Shown: one piece after another, positions 17,877 through 26,878 of the stretch
Numbering within the stretch: the first letter of the stretch is position 1
Layout: every line of letters starts with the position of its first letter
Origin: Streptomyces sp. AC555_RSS877
GTDB lineage: Bacteria; Actinomycetota; Actinomycetes; Streptomycetales; Streptomycetaceae
Assembly (NCBI RefSeq): GCF_019049245.1
Contig: NZ_JAGMUK010000040.1
Location: 1 to 64,000, forward strand
Length of the DNA: 64,000 nucleotides
Direction: 5' to 3'
Program-made: the position numbers and the translations under genes
Notes under the pieces: model-generated
Database searches by the model: none
What the model was told of the DNA's origin: nothing
Seen by the model: the letters and a program-made list of their open reading frames with translations, nothing else

Positions 17877-18607
17877 CTCTCTTCATCACCTGTTTCAACG
17901 ACATGATGTTCCCCCGCACCGGCCGCGCGGTGACCGAACTGCTGGAACGGCTCGGCCACACCGTGGAGTTCCCGCAGGGCCAGACCTGCTGCGGCCAGAT
18001 GCACTTCAACACCGGGTACCGCTCCGAGACCCTGCCCATGGTGCGCCGTTTCGCGGAGGTCTTCGCGGGCTACGACGCCGTGGTCACCCCTTCCGGCTCC
18101 TGCGCGGGCATGGTGCGCGACCACCACCGGGTGGTGGCCGCCCAGTTGGGGGACTCCGCGCTCACCGAGGCGGTCGAGCGGGTGGTACCGACGGTGTACG
18201 AACTGTCGGAACTCCTCGTCGACGTCCTGGGTCTCACCGACGTCGGCGCCCACTTCCCACACCGGGTCACCTATCACCCGACCTGCCACTCCCTTCGCAT
18301 GCTGCGGGTAGGCGAGCGGCCGCTCAGGCTGCTGCGCGCGGTGAAGGGCATCGACCTCGTCGAACTGCCCGACGCCGAGTCCTGCTGCGGCTTCGGCGGC
18401 ACCTTCGCGCTGAAGAACGCGGACGTGTCCAACGCGATGCTGGCCGACAAGATGCGCCATGTCCTGGACACCGGCGCCGAATACCTGTGCGCGGGCGACA
18501 ACTCCTGCCTGACGCACATCGGCGGCGGCCTGTCCCGGCTGCGTACCGGCGTCGGCACGATGCACCTGGCCGAGATCCTGGCCTCCACGGAAGGGAACGT
18601 ACGGTGA
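17867..18607 (+). CDS. lutA: L-lactate dehydrogenase complex subunit LutA (fucose locus)
   Basis: The 246-residue Fe-S protein has the paired CCG domains of LutA/YkgE: TCCGQMHFNTGY, VTPSGSC, TYHPTCHSLR and ESCCGFGG. LutABC replaces classical lactate dehydrogenase for growth on L-lactate and oxidises it to pyruvate. It is cotranscribed with the fucose genes, whose last cleavage yields L-lactate, so it completes that pathway. A paralogue sits in the rhamnose operon at 38.4-39.1 kb. Start: ATG after CAGGAAG, inside the end of the lactonase gene. Confidence 0.85.
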   Translation: MRIALFITCFNDMMFPRTGRAVTELLERLGHTVEFPQGQTCCGQMHFNTGYRSETLPMVRRFAEVFAGYDAVVTPSGSCAGMVRDHHRVVAAQLGDSALTEAVERVVPTVYELSELLVDVLGLTDVGAHFPHRVTYHPTCHSLRMLRVGERPLRLLRAVKGIDLVELPDAESCCGFGGTFALKNADVSNAMLADKMRHVLDTGAEYLCAGDNSCLTHIGGGLSRLRTGVGTMHLAEILASTEGNVR

Positions 18608-20088
18608 GCGGCGCCGACAACGTCGTATGGCTGGGCACCCCGCCCTTCCCCGAGGCGGCGCGCACCGCGCTCGCCGACACCCGGCTGCGCGCGAACCTGC
18701 GCCGGGCCACCGGCACCATCCGGGACAGGAGGCTGGCGGTCACCGACGAGCTCGACGACTGGGAGGACCTGCGGGATACGGCGGCAGCCGTCAAGCGCCG
18801 CACCCTGCGTCACCTCGACCGCCATCTCCTGCGGCTGGAGGAGACGGTGACCGCCGCCGGAGGCACGGTCCACTGGGCTCCGGACGCGGCCGAGGCGAAC
18901 GCCATCGTGACGCGGCTCGTGCAGGCGACCGGCGAGAGCGAGATCGTCAAGGTCAAGTCGATGGCGACCCAGGAGATCGGCCTGAACGAGGCGCTCGCCG
19001 AAGCGGGCATCCGCGCCTACGAGACCGATCTCGCCGAACTGATCGTGCAGTTGGGCGGCGACCGTCCCTCGCACATCCTCGTACCGGCCATCCACCGGGG
19101 CCGCTCCGAGATCCGCGAGATCTTCCGGCGGCAGATGGGGACGTGGGGCCGACCGGCCCCCGAGGGACTCACCGACGACCCGCGCGACCTGGCCGAAGCG
19201 GCCCGGCTCCATCTGCGGGAGAAGTTCCTGCGGGCCAAGGTGGCCGTCTCCGGGGCCAACTTCGCCGCCGCCGAGACCGGAACGGTGGTGGTCGTGGAGT
19301 CGGAGGGCAACGGGCGGATGTGCCTGGCCCTGCCGGAAACCCTGATCACCGTCATGGGCATCGAGAAGGTCCTGCCCTCCTTCGCCGACCTGGACGTCTT
19401 CCTCCGGCTGCTGCCCCGTTCGTCCACGGGCGAACGGATGAACCCGTACACCTCCCTGTGGACCGGCGTCACCGAGGGAGACGGGCCGCAGAACTTCCAT
19501 CTGGTCCTCCTCGACAACGGCCGCACCGCGACCCTGGCCGACGAGGTGGGCCGGCAGGCGCTGTCCTGCATCCGCTGCTCGGCCTGCCTGAACGTCTGCC
19601 CGGTCTACGAACGAACCGGCGGCCACGCCTACGGATCGGTCTACCCCGGCCCGATCGGCGCCGTGCTCACCCCACAGCTCGTCGGCGTGCAGAACGCGGC
19701 TTCGCTGCCCTTCGCCTCCACCCTGTGCGGCGCGTGCTACGACGCCTGCCCGGTCAAGATCGACATTCCCGAGGTGCTCGTCCATCTGCGGGCCAAGGCC
19801 GTGGAGGCCGAGCGGCGGGACCGGCTGCTGCCCACCCCCGAGGCGCTCGCCATGAAGGCCGCAGGCGCGGTGCTGTCCTCCCCGAGGCGGCTGGCGGCGG
19901 TCCAGCGACTCGCCGCCCTCGCCGCCCGGCTGGTGGCCCGCGACGGCCGGATCGGAGTCCTGCCCGGCCCGTTCGCCCGCTGGTCCGGCACCCGTGACAC
20001 CCCCGCGCCGGCCCGCGAGTCCCTGCGCGCCTGGTGGCGACGGACGAGAGAAGCAGGCCGAACGACGACGGAAGGGAAGGGCCGATGA
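18604..20088 (+). CDS. lutB: L-lactate oxidation iron-sulfur protein LutB (fucose locus)
   Basis: The 494-residue product has a DUF162/LUD domain (about 60-290; KVKSMATQEIGLNEAL, ETDLAELIVQL, SGANFAAAETGT) and a ferredoxin domain with two clusters, CIRCSACLNVCP and CGACYDACP. It is the electron-carrying subunit of LutABC. The GTG start overlaps the lutA stop (GTGA), and the end overlaps lutC. It is closely similar by eye to the second copy at 36.9-38.4 kb; the C-terminal tail differs most. Confidence 0.85.
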   Translation: MSGADNVVWLGTPPFPEAARTALADTRLRANLRRATGTIRDRRLAVTDELDDWEDLRDTAAAVKRRTLRHLDRHLLRLEETVTAAGGTVHWAPDAAEANAIVTRLVQATGESEIVKVKSMATQEIGLNEALAEAGIRAYETDLAELIVQLGGDRPSHILVPAIHRGRSEIREIFRRQMGTWGRPAPEGLTDDPRDLAEAARLHLREKFLRAKVAVSGANFAAAETGTVVVVESEGNGRMCLALPETLITVMGIEKVLPSFADLDVFLRLLPRSSTGERMNPYTSLWTGVTEGDGPQNFHLVLLDNGRTATLADEVGRQALSCIRCSACLNVCPVYERTGGHAYGSVYPGPIGAVLTPQLVGVQNAASLPFASTLCGACYDACPVKIDIPEVLVHLRAKAVEAERRDRLLPTPEALAMKAAGAVLSSPRRLAAVQRLAALAARLVARDGRIGVLPGPFARWSGTRDTPAPARESLRAWWRRTREAGRTTTEGKGR

Positions 20089-20753
20089 GCGGCCGCGACA
20101 CCGTACTGGGCGACATCCGCAGCGCGCTGGCCGACGTACCGGGTGCCGAGAGCCCCGACAGCGACCCCGTCCCGCACGATCCGCGCTCCCATCAGGCGGG
20201 GCTGGACACCGTCGAGCTGTTCATCGAACGCGCCGCCGACTATCGCGCCACCGTCGTTCGCGTTCCGCCGTCCGACGCCGTCGCCGCCGTGGGCCGCGCG
20301 CTGGCCCGCACCGGAGCGAGGTCGGTTGTACTGCCCCCGGGTTTCCCTGAAGACCTGGTACCCGAAGGGCCCTGGTCCCGGTTGGAGGACACTCCACCGC
20401 TCACGGTCCGACAGCTCGACGCGGCGGACGCCGTGCTCACGACCGTCGCCGCAGCGATCGCCCTCACCGGCACCGTCGTCCTCGACAGCGGACCCGGACA
20501 GGGACGCCGTGCGCTGACACTGCTGCCGGACCAGCATGTCTGCGTGGTCAGGGCCCGCCAGATCACCGCTGATGTGCCCGAGGCGTTGGGCCTGCTCCGC
20601 CCGCGCCGGCCGCTGACCCTCGTCTCCGGGCCTTCTGCCACCAGCGACATCGAACTGGACCGTGTGGAGGGCGTGCACGGACCGCGAACGCTCGACATCG
20701 TCGTGATCGCGGACGAGGAAGGCTCGGACACAGGACCGTCCGGTAGCGCATGA
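20085..20753 (+). CDS. lutC: L-lactate oxidation subunit LutC (fucose locus)
   Basis: The 222-residue LUD-domain protein has the family's conserved end: ALTGTVVLD, GRRALTLLPDQHVCVV and SGPSATSDIELDRVEGVHGPRTL. It ends the operon that began at 9.3 kb. The ATG overlaps the lutB stop by 4 bases. The N-terminal third differs clearly from the copy in the rhamnose operon, while the last 60 residues are nearly the same. Confidence 0.85.
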   Translation: MSGRDTVLGDIRSALADVPGAESPDSDPVPHDPRSHQAGLDTVELFIERAADYRATVVRVPPSDAVAAVGRALARTGARSVVLPPGFPEDLVPEGPWSRLEDTPPLTVRQLDAADAVLTTVAAAIALTGTVVLDSGPGQGRRALTLLPDQHVCVVRARQITADVPEALGLLRPRRPLTLVSGPSATSDIELDRVEGVHGPRTLDIVVIADEEGSDTGPSGSA

Positions 20754-20866
20754 CGGCCCGCCTCAAGGTGCTCGAGTCCGACGGGTCGGAGGGGCGACCA
20801 TGAGGAAGCTGGCTCCCCATTCACCCGACCTGTCGATCGACACGGTAAGACTTCCGGACGGGCGAG

Positions 20867-21180
20867 CGGCACATCGGGGGCCGGACCATCGATGCCGCGG
20901 CCCCGCTCGAGCACATGCCGGTCCTCGTGCGGGCCGGCTCGGTTCTTCCGCTCGGCCCCCGTGATGTCCCAGGCCGACGAAGCACCCGACGCTCCGCTGG
21001 AGGTCCGTGTCTACCCGGGCGCTGACGGGCAGTTCGACCCGCACGACAATGGTCCGGGGGCCCGGGCGCGCGAGGTACGGACGCGGCGGATCCGCCGCTG
21101 TCCATCCAGGTGCGCGGGGCGAAGGTGCACAACCTCATGCCACGCGGCTTCCGTCAGTACGCTGCGGCCCCACTGCGGGG
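20867..21180 (+). pseudogene. Remnant of a GH31 alpha-glycosidase C-terminus
   Basis: In one plus frame the sequence reads GGRTIDAAAPLEHMPVLVR followed by AGSVLPLGP. The frame then shifts near 20960 to read APLEVRVYPGADGQF, and shifts again near 21065 to read PLSIQVRGAKVHNLMP. These three blocks, in this order, match the post-barrel beta-sandwich of GH31 alpha-xylosidases/alpha-glucosidases. The catalytic barrel is missing. Two frameshifts and the missing 5' end make it a clear dead fragment. It follows the fucose operon directly. Confidence 0.65.
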
Positions 21181-21199
21181 TGGCGATCAGGAGTCTCAG

Positions 21200-21472
21200 G
21201 TGCGGAGCAGGATCCTCGGTGTCGTCGTGGGCGCGGCCGTCGTGCTCGTGCCCCTGCTTGTGTTCACGCATCGGATCAGCCGCACGGAGTCGACCACCGG
21301 GCTGGACCGGCACAGCATGGAGACGATCGACGGGCACCAGGCGGACGGCTGCCTCAGCCAGGAGGGCGAGTTCACGCGGCTGACGGTCGGCAGCGCGGGC
21401 GTGTACCGGATCGGGTCGTCGTACCTTCCCTCCTCACCCGCGTCATCCTCCTCGGGGGCGGGCGGTTGCTGA
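21200..21472 (+). CDS. Small single-pass membrane protein, unknown function
   Basis: The 90-residue product starts at GTG after GGAG. It has one hydrophobic segment (about residues 5-22, ILGVVVGAAVVLVPLLVF), then a polar outside part with GLDRHSMETIDGHQADGCL and a Ser-rich end closing in GAGGC. Two cysteines could form a bond outside the cell. I do not recognise a family. It follows the GH31 remnant and ends 4 bases before the convergent LacI gene. It may be real or a chance frame. Confidence 0.45.
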   Translation: MRSRILGVVVGAAVVLVPLLVFTHRISRTESTTGLDRHSMETIDGHQADGCLSQEGEFTRLTVGSAGVYRIGSSYLPSSPASSSSGAGGC

Positions 21473-21476
21473 CCCT

Positions 21477-22541
21477 TCAGCGGGGCGCCGGTCCGCTGCT
21501 GCGCCGGACGACCAGGTCGACCGGGACGAGCGACTCGGGCTGCGCGGGCTCGGCCGGGCCGTCGATGCGGTCGAGCAGGAGCCGCAGGGAGCGGGTGCCG
21601 ATCTCCGCGAAGTCGGTGCGCACGGTGGTCAGCGGCGGCAGCAGATGCGCGGCCTCCGGGATGTCGTCGTAGCCGACGACGCTGACGTCGCCCGGCACGG
21701 AGCGGCCGGCCTCGTGGAGGGCGTGCAGGACGCCGAGGGCCATCTGGTCGTTGGAGACGAACACCGCCGTGACGTCCGGGCGCGCGGCGAGGCGCAGGCC
21801 CAGGTCGTATCCGGAGTCGGCGCTCCAGTCACCGACCAGCGGCTCGGGGATCTCGGCGCCGGCCGCCTTCAGGGTCGACCGCCAGCTGTCCAGCCGGTGG
21901 TCGGCGGAGGTCCAGCCGGTCGGCCCGGCGATGTGCCACACCGTCGCGTGGCCGAGCCCGAGCAAGTGCTCGGTGGCCTTGCGGGCGCCGGTCCGCGAGT
22001 CGCCGGTGACCAGCTCGGTGGCGTCGTCGAGGCCGTTCTCCAGCACCACCAGCGGTGTGTCGAGGTGGGTGTCGGCCAGGGCGCGGCCCACCCACAGCTG
22101 CGGGGCGATGGCGATCACGCCGTCCGCGCCCTCGGCGGACAGCCGGTTCACGGCCTCGACGACCGTGTCGTGGTCGGCCGTGTCGAGGGCGATGGAGCTG
22201 ACCAGATATCCGGCCTTCTGGGCCGCGGTGTTGATCGCGGTGAGGATGGAGGCGGGCCCGTAGCGGGCGGCGTCGAAGGAGATGACCCCGAGCATCCGGG
22301 TCCGGCCGCTGGCCAGCGACCTGGCGCTGCGGCTGGGCCGGTAGCCGAGCGTGCGCATGGCCACCAGGACCCCTTCGCGGGTTTCCGGGCGGACGGAGGG
22401 GTGGTCGTTCAGCACACGGGAGACGGTCTGCTTGGAGACGCCGGCCAGCCGGGCCACGTCGTCCATCACGGGACGCGAGCCCGCGAAGTTCCGTCTGCTG
22501 CGCCCCTTCGGAACGGCCCCGTCGGCGGCGTCTCGGGTCAT
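21477..22541 (-). CDS. LacI-family repressor of the GH35/MFS unit
   Basis: The 354-residue product starts at an ATG after GAGGAAA. Its N-terminal helix-turn-helix reads VMDDVARLAGVSKQTVSRVLN, with hinge GYRPSRSARSLASGRTR. The periplasmic-binding-like effector domain follows (LGVISFDAARYGP through VSVVGYDDIPEAAHLLPPLTTVRTDF). It is encoded just after the two GH35 genes on the same strand, 119 bases downstream. The perfect palindrome ATGTTACCGGTAACAT in front of the MFS gene, with the CG centre typical of LacI sites, is its most likely target. Confidence 0.85.
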   Translation of the reverse strand: MTRDAADGAVPKGRSRRNFAGSRPVMDDVARLAGVSKQTVSRVLNDHPSVRPETREGVLVAMRTLGYRPSRSARSLASGRTRMLGVISFDAARYGPASILTAINTAAQKAGYLVSSIALDTADHDTVVEAVNRLSAEGADGVIAIAPQLWVGRALADTHLDTPLVVLENGLDDATELVTGDSRTGARKATEHLLGLGHATVWHIAGPTGWTSADHRLDSWRSTLKAAGAEIPEPLVGDWSADSGYDLGLRLAARPDVTAVFVSNDQMALGVLHALHEAGRSVPGDVSVVGYDDIPEAAHLLPPLTTVRTDFAEIGTRSLRLLLDRIDGPAEPAQPESLVPVDLVVRRSSGPAPR

Positions 22542-22660
22542 GGTGGCGGTTTCCTCGACGTCGTTGCGGCGGTGTGGTCCCGCCCGGCAGGACCACAGCA
22601 TAGGCGGGGGAGTCCCGGGGGCCCGGCGGCGCCGGACCCCCGGCCGGTACGGCCCGGCGG

Positions 22661-25042
22661 TCAGCCGGCCCGGACGGTCCGGGTGCGGGCGGTGACCCAC
22701 TCGGCGCTCACCACGGCGGCCGTCTCCCCTGCGCCGCTCGCCTGCTCCGGCACGTACACCGGGGCCTCCGGGTGCAGGGGCAGCAGCCTCAGCCGAAGAC
22801 CGTCCGCGCGCAGGGTGTCGGCGGGCAGCCGGTCGACGCCGATGTCCCAGACCCGCCCCGAGAAGAACTGGTCGGCGACCAGCGTGTCTCCCACGTACGC
22901 CCGCCCCACGTCGCCGGTCCAGTGCAGGCGCAGCAGGGTCCCCGGCGGCAGCTCGTCCGGCACGTCGACGCGGTACTCGGCGGCGACGGTGTCGAAGTAC
23001 TTGTCCGCGGGCGCGCTCGCCCGGCCCTGCACACCGGTCGTGGTCTCGGGCGCCGGACCGGCGGGCCGGACAAGGGTGACCCTAGGGACGTCTCCTTCGC
23101 CTCCGCGCGACGGGACCGGGTAACGGGTGAACACCCCGTCCGCCTCCGGGCTCACCGTCACCCCGTCCACCACCGGCGCCCGTTCCGGCGCGGGCAGCAC
23201 CGCGAACGAGACAGCCGCCCGCGACCCGTGCAGCCGTACCTCGTCGTGGTCGAAGACGACGCCGTCGCCGCACAGCACCAGCCGCTCGGCACCCCACGCC
23301 TCACCCCGGTAGGCGGTACGAGCCGTCGCCGCGTCCAGGACCAGCAGGCCGACCCGGCCCCCGTCCGCCGTCTCCACCTCGACGAGCGCGTCGGTGCCGG
23401 GGCGCAGCCCGGTCACCAGCAGCCGATCGCCGACGGGTGTGATGTCCCCGGTCGGCGAGCCGACCGAGGCCACTGTCGCCGCGTCCAGGGCGAGTTCGGG
23501 AGCGATGCCGTCGGTCGCGGCCAGCACCAGGACCGTACGACCGTCCACGTCGACCGTGCACACCGGCTGGGCGGTGGCCCACTCCAGCCTGAGCCCGGCC
23601 ACGTCGAGCCGCAGCGGCCAGCAGAAGTAGGCGCCGCGCGGGACGGTGACGGGGACGCTCGGCAGCGTCAACTGGCCGGAGCCGTTGGGGAATTCGACCG
23701 TGAAGGACGTGTCCGGGTGGTCCGGCAGCGGCTCGTGCGGCTGGTGGTTGTTGACGAACAGGAACCCCGAGCCGTCGTCCCCGCGCACGGCCCAGCGCAG
23801 GGTGTCCCGGTCGCCCTGCCCGTCGGGCTGCCGCTCGGGCAGGGTGGACCGCATGGGCGCGATCCGGTCGCCGAAGTCCGCCAGGAGCAGGTGCTGCAGG
23901 CGCAGTTCGTGGTACGTCCGCCGGTACTGGCCGTACTCGCCGAGCGGGGCCTGGAAGTCGTACGTCAGGGCGGGCAGGTCGTTGGGGTAGCCGGTGGCGT
24001 GGGACTCCTGCAGGGTGGTCAGCTCACCGGACGGGTTGGTGCCGCCGTGGAACATGTAGAAGCCCTGCCAGACCGAACCGCAGCCGATCTTGGTGAGGCC
24101 GAGCGCGCCGATGTCGTCGGCGTTCACGCGCGGCCGGCGGTGGTACGACACGGCCATGCCGCCGCCCAGCTCGCAGGTGGCCCAGGGGAACCGGTCGGCG
24201 AAGGCGTCCGGTTCGCCGCCGCGCACGGTGGTGGGCCTGAGGTCGGCGCCGATGCCCTCGTCGTCCCGCTGGTGGGTGAAGAAGAAGTGCTTGCGGCAGG
24301 TGTCGGGCCAGCCGCCGTCCGCCTCGGTCCAGAAGGTCTCGGTGTAGCCGCCGTAGAGCGGAAGCAGCTCGTCGGGCGGGAGCTGGACGCCGCCCCAGGC
24401 GGTCGACGTCCACAGCGGGGCGCTCATTCCGGCCTCTTGGGCCATGCGCTTCAGGGTGAGGAGGTGGCCGGGCTGGTCGTAGAGCTCGTTCTCGATCTGG
24501 ATGGCCACGATCGGGCCGCCGTGTGCCCGGTCGAGGCCGCGCAGCTGCTCGGCGATCGCCGTGAACCAGGCGCGTACCGGCTCCAGGTAGGCGGGGTCGT
24601 CGGTGCGCGGGGCGCAGTCGCGGGCCAGCAGCCAGTCGGGCAGGCCTCCGTTACGGACCTCGGCGTGGGACCAGGGGCCGATGCGGGGGATGAAGTCCAG
24701 TCCGTGGAGGGTGCACAGTTCGGCGAAACGGCGCAGGTCGCGGTCGCCGTCGAAGCGGACACGGCCCTCGGTCTCCTCGTGGTGGATCCAGATGAGGTAA
24801 CTGGCGACGGCGGTCACTCCGCCCGCCTTCATCTTCAGCAGCTCCTCCTCCCACTCCCCGGCGGGGTAGCGCGAGTAGTGGAACTCGCCGGAGACCGGGA
24901 ACCAGGGGCGGCCGCCGCGGGTGAGCCAGCGGCTGGTGACCGCGATCGGGTCGGGCACGCCCGGGGCGTCGGCGAAGGGCAGGTGTCCGACCAGCGGTGG
25001 GCCTGCGGGGGAGGGGAGGCGCAGGCGGTGCGGGCGGGTCAT
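22661..25042 (-). CDS. Beta-galactosidase-like GH35 protein, second of a tandem pair
   Basis: The 793-residue product starts at an ATG that overlaps the upstream stop (TGATG). The N-terminal barrel has GH35 features: FPVSGEFHYSRYPAGEWEEELLKMKAGG, IPRIGPWSHAEVRNGGLPDWLL, acid/base Glu in AIQIENELYD, and a Glu in ATCELGGGMAVSYHRRP at the nucleophile position. The C-terminal half is beta-rich and unlike its neighbour. No signal peptide is seen, so it is cytoplasmic. It differs clearly from the upstream GH35 (HYSRYP against HYFRVHP, ENELYD against ENEYGAYG), so the pair probably cleave different linkages of the same imported sugar. Confidence 0.8.
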   Translation of the reverse strand: MTRPHRLRLPSPAGPPLVGHLPFADAPGVPDPIAVTSRWLTRGGRPWFPVSGEFHYSRYPAGEWEEELLKMKAGGVTAVASYLIWIHHEETEGRVRFDGDRDLRRFAELCTLHGLDFIPRIGPWSHAEVRNGGLPDWLLARDCAPRTDDPAYLEPVRAWFTAIAEQLRGLDRAHGGPIVAIQIENELYDQPGHLLTLKRMAQEAGMSAPLWTSTAWGGVQLPPDELLPLYGGYTETFWTEADGGWPDTCRKHFFFTHQRDDEGIGADLRPTTVRGGEPDAFADRFPWATCELGGGMAVSYHRRPRVNADDIGALGLTKIGCGSVWQGFYMFHGGTNPSGELTTLQESHATGYPNDLPALTYDFQAPLGEYGQYRRTYHELRLQHLLLADFGDRIAPMRSTLPERQPDGQGDRDTLRWAVRGDDGSGFLFVNNHQPHEPLPDHPDTSFTVEFPNGSGQLTLPSVPVTVPRGAYFCWPLRLDVAGLRLEWATAQPVCTVDVDGRTVLVLAATDGIAPELALDAATVASVGSPTGDITPVGDRLLVTGLRPGTDALVEVETADGGRVGLLVLDAATARTAYRGEAWGAERLVLCGDGVVFDHDEVRLHGSRAAVSFAVLPAPERAPVVDGVTVSPEADGVFTRYPVPSRGGEGDVPRVTLVRPAGPAPETTTGVQGRASAPADKYFDTVAAEYRVDVPDELPPGTLLRLHWTGDVGRAYVGDTLVADQFFSGRVWDIGVDRLPADTLRADGLRLRLLPLHPEAPVYVPEQASGAGETAAVVSAEWVTARTRTVRAG

Positions 25043-26802
25043 CAGTCGTTCTCCGGTCCGAGATCGGCGGTGTCGGTGAGCTGGGCGCGCGTGCCGGTGG
25101 TGGCGTGCAGCTCCAGCAGGACGAGTTCGTTGGCGCCCGGGCGCAGGACCGGGCCGGGGACGTACAGGGTGCGCTGGGGGCCGCGGTTCCAGTAGCGGCC
25201 GAGGTGGAAGCCGTTGACCCAGGCCTGGCCCTTGGTCCAGCCGGGCAGGGCGAGGAAGGTGTCGGCCGGGGTGCCCACCTCGAACGTCCCCTGGTGGAAG
25301 GCCGGTACCGCGTCCGTGGCCGCGTCGGACGGCACGAACGGCACCGCACCCAGGTCGCCCAGCGGCACGGGCCGGCACTCCCAGCCGTGCAGGGCCAGGC
25401 CCTGGAAGGACACCGGCCCGAGCAGGCCCTTGGGGGCACCGATGCGCGGCCCGTAGTTGACCCCGCCCTGGTTTTCCACGAGCACTTCCAGGACGGCGCC
25501 CGGCTCCGGCACCCGCACGGGCAGCGTCTCGTCGTGACGCTCGCGTTCCAGCACGCCGACGGGGGCGCCGTCCAGGAAGACCTGGGCGCGGTCGCCGACC
25601 CCGCCCGAGAAGTGCAGCAGACCGTCGCCCGAACCGGGAACGGTGGTGCGGTACAGGACGTAACCGGCGTCCACCCCGAGGTCGTTCGCCGTCACCGGGT
25701 CCTCGCTGCGCACGATGCCGTCCAGTGTGCGCAGATACGGCAGCAGCGGGGCCCGGCGGTGCAACTCGACGGTCGTCGCCGGGAGTTTGGGGCCCGGCAC
25801 CGGGGCGGGCTCGTCCGGGACCGGTGCGTGCCGGGCGATGACCTCGCGGAACGCGTGGTACTTGGGGCCGGGGTCGCCGCTCTCGGTGAGCGGGGCGTCG
25901 TAGTCGTACGACGTGACGGTGGGCTCGTAGGCGTGCTTGTGGTTGGCGCCGTTGCTGAAGCCGAAGTTGGTGCCGCCGTGGAACATGTAGATGTTCACGG
26001 AGGCACCGGCGGACAGCAGCCGGTCCAGGTCGGCCGCCGCGTCGGACGCCGACCGCGTGTGGTGGGGTCCGCCCCAGTGGTCGAACCAGCCGATCCAGAA
26101 CTCCGCGCACATCAGCGGGCCTTCGGGCCGGTGGGCGCGCAGCGCGGCCAGGTGCTCCTCGACCCGGCTGCCGAAGGTCACGGTGGCGAGCGTGCCAGGC
26201 AGCGTGCCCGCGCCCAGGTGCTCGGCGTTGGCCTGGTCGCAGGTGAACAGCAGCTCGTCGACGCCCCGGGACCGCAGGGCCTGTTCCACGTGCTTGAGGT
26301 AGGCGGTGTCGTCGCCGTACGCCCCGTACTCGTTCTCCACCTGTACGGCGATCACCGGGCCGCCGTTCGCGGCGAGGTGCGGCAGCAGCGGGGGCAGCAG
26401 CTGGTCGAGGTAGCGGTCGAAGGCGTCCGTGAAGCGGGGGTCGCTGGTGCGCAGCCGGATGTCGGGGTCCGAGATCAGCCATGCGGGCAGCCCGCCGTCG
26501 TCCCACTCGGCGCAGATGTACGGCCCGGGGCGCAGCAGCACGTGCAGGCCCTCCGCCTGTGCGAGCCGCAGGAACCGGGGCAGGTCGAGCAGGCCGTCGA
26601 GGGCGAGGGTGCCGGGTGCGGGCTCGTGGAGGTTCCACGGCAGGTACGTCTCGACGGTGTTGAGGCCCATCAGGCGTGCCTTGCGCAGCCGGTCGGTCCA
26701 CTGTCCGGGATGGACGCGGAAGTAGTGCAGCGCCCCGGAGATGATCCGGAACGGTTCGCCGTGCAGGAGGAAACCGTCGGACGAGGTCGTCAGAGCAGGC
26801 AT
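25042..26802 (-). CDS. GH35 beta-galactosidase
   Basis: The 586-residue product begins with the canonical GH35 sequence: FRIISGALHYFRVHPGQW, GLNTVETYLPWNLHEP, RPGPYICAEWDDGGLPAWL. The acid/base Glu lies in VQVENEYGAYG and the nucleophile in CAEFWIGWFDHWGG; YMFHGGTNFGFSNGAN is also conserved. Two jelly-roll-like domains end it, with WVNGFHLGRYWNRGPQ. There is no signal peptide, so it acts on a galactoside inside the cell. The start ATG at 26802 follows AAGGAAG. It lies between the MFS gene (76 bases upstream) and the second GH35 gene. Confidence 0.88.
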   Translation of the reverse strand: MPALTTSSDGFLLHGEPFRIISGALHYFRVHPGQWTDRLRKARLMGLNTVETYLPWNLHEPAPGTLALDGLLDLPRFLRLAQAEGLHVLLRPGPYICAEWDDGGLPAWLISDPDIRLRTSDPRFTDAFDRYLDQLLPPLLPHLAANGGPVIAVQVENEYGAYGDDTAYLKHVEQALRSRGVDELLFTCDQANAEHLGAGTLPGTLATVTFGSRVEEHLAALRAHRPEGPLMCAEFWIGWFDHWGGPHHTRSASDAAADLDRLLSAGASVNIYMFHGGTNFGFSNGANHKHAYEPTVTSYDYDAPLTESGDPGPKYHAFREVIARHAPVPDEPAPVPGPKLPATTVELHRRAPLLPYLRTLDGIVRSEDPVTANDLGVDAGYVLYRTTVPGSGDGLLHFSGGVGDRAQVFLDGAPVGVLERERHDETLPVRVPEPGAVLEVLVENQGGVNYGPRIGAPKGLLGPVSFQGLALHGWECRPVPLGDLGAVPFVPSDAATDAVPAFHQGTFEVGTPADTFLALPGWTKGQAWVNGFHLGRYWNRGPQRTLYVPGPVLRPGANELVLLELHATTGTRAQLTDTADLGPEND

Positions 26803-26847
26803 GCGGGTGCTTCCTTTCGGTTCGCTTCGGTTCGGAGCCTCGACAAC

Positions 26848-26877
26848 GCCGGTGCCGGTGCCGGTGCCGGTGCCGGG
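26848..26877. repeat. GGTGCC hexamer tandem repeat
   Basis: Four full GGTGCC units, with GCC before and GGG after, run between the end of the MFS gene and the GH35 start. The repeat lies a few bases past the MFS stop codon on the minus strand, in the likely leader of the GH35 genes. It may vary in copy number. Confidence 0.7.
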
Positions 26878-26878
26878 T

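Noticed and set aside
22661..26701. A single minus-strand frame of about 1346 codons spanning both GH35 genes.
   Set aside because: Only the part from 25042 down encodes a GH35 protein. Upstream it is an out-of-frame reading of the first GH35 gene, so there is no fusion.
26848..26877. The GGTGCC repeat as a possible CRISPR or regulatory array.
   Set aside because: Units are 6 bases with no spacers. It is a simple tandem repeat.
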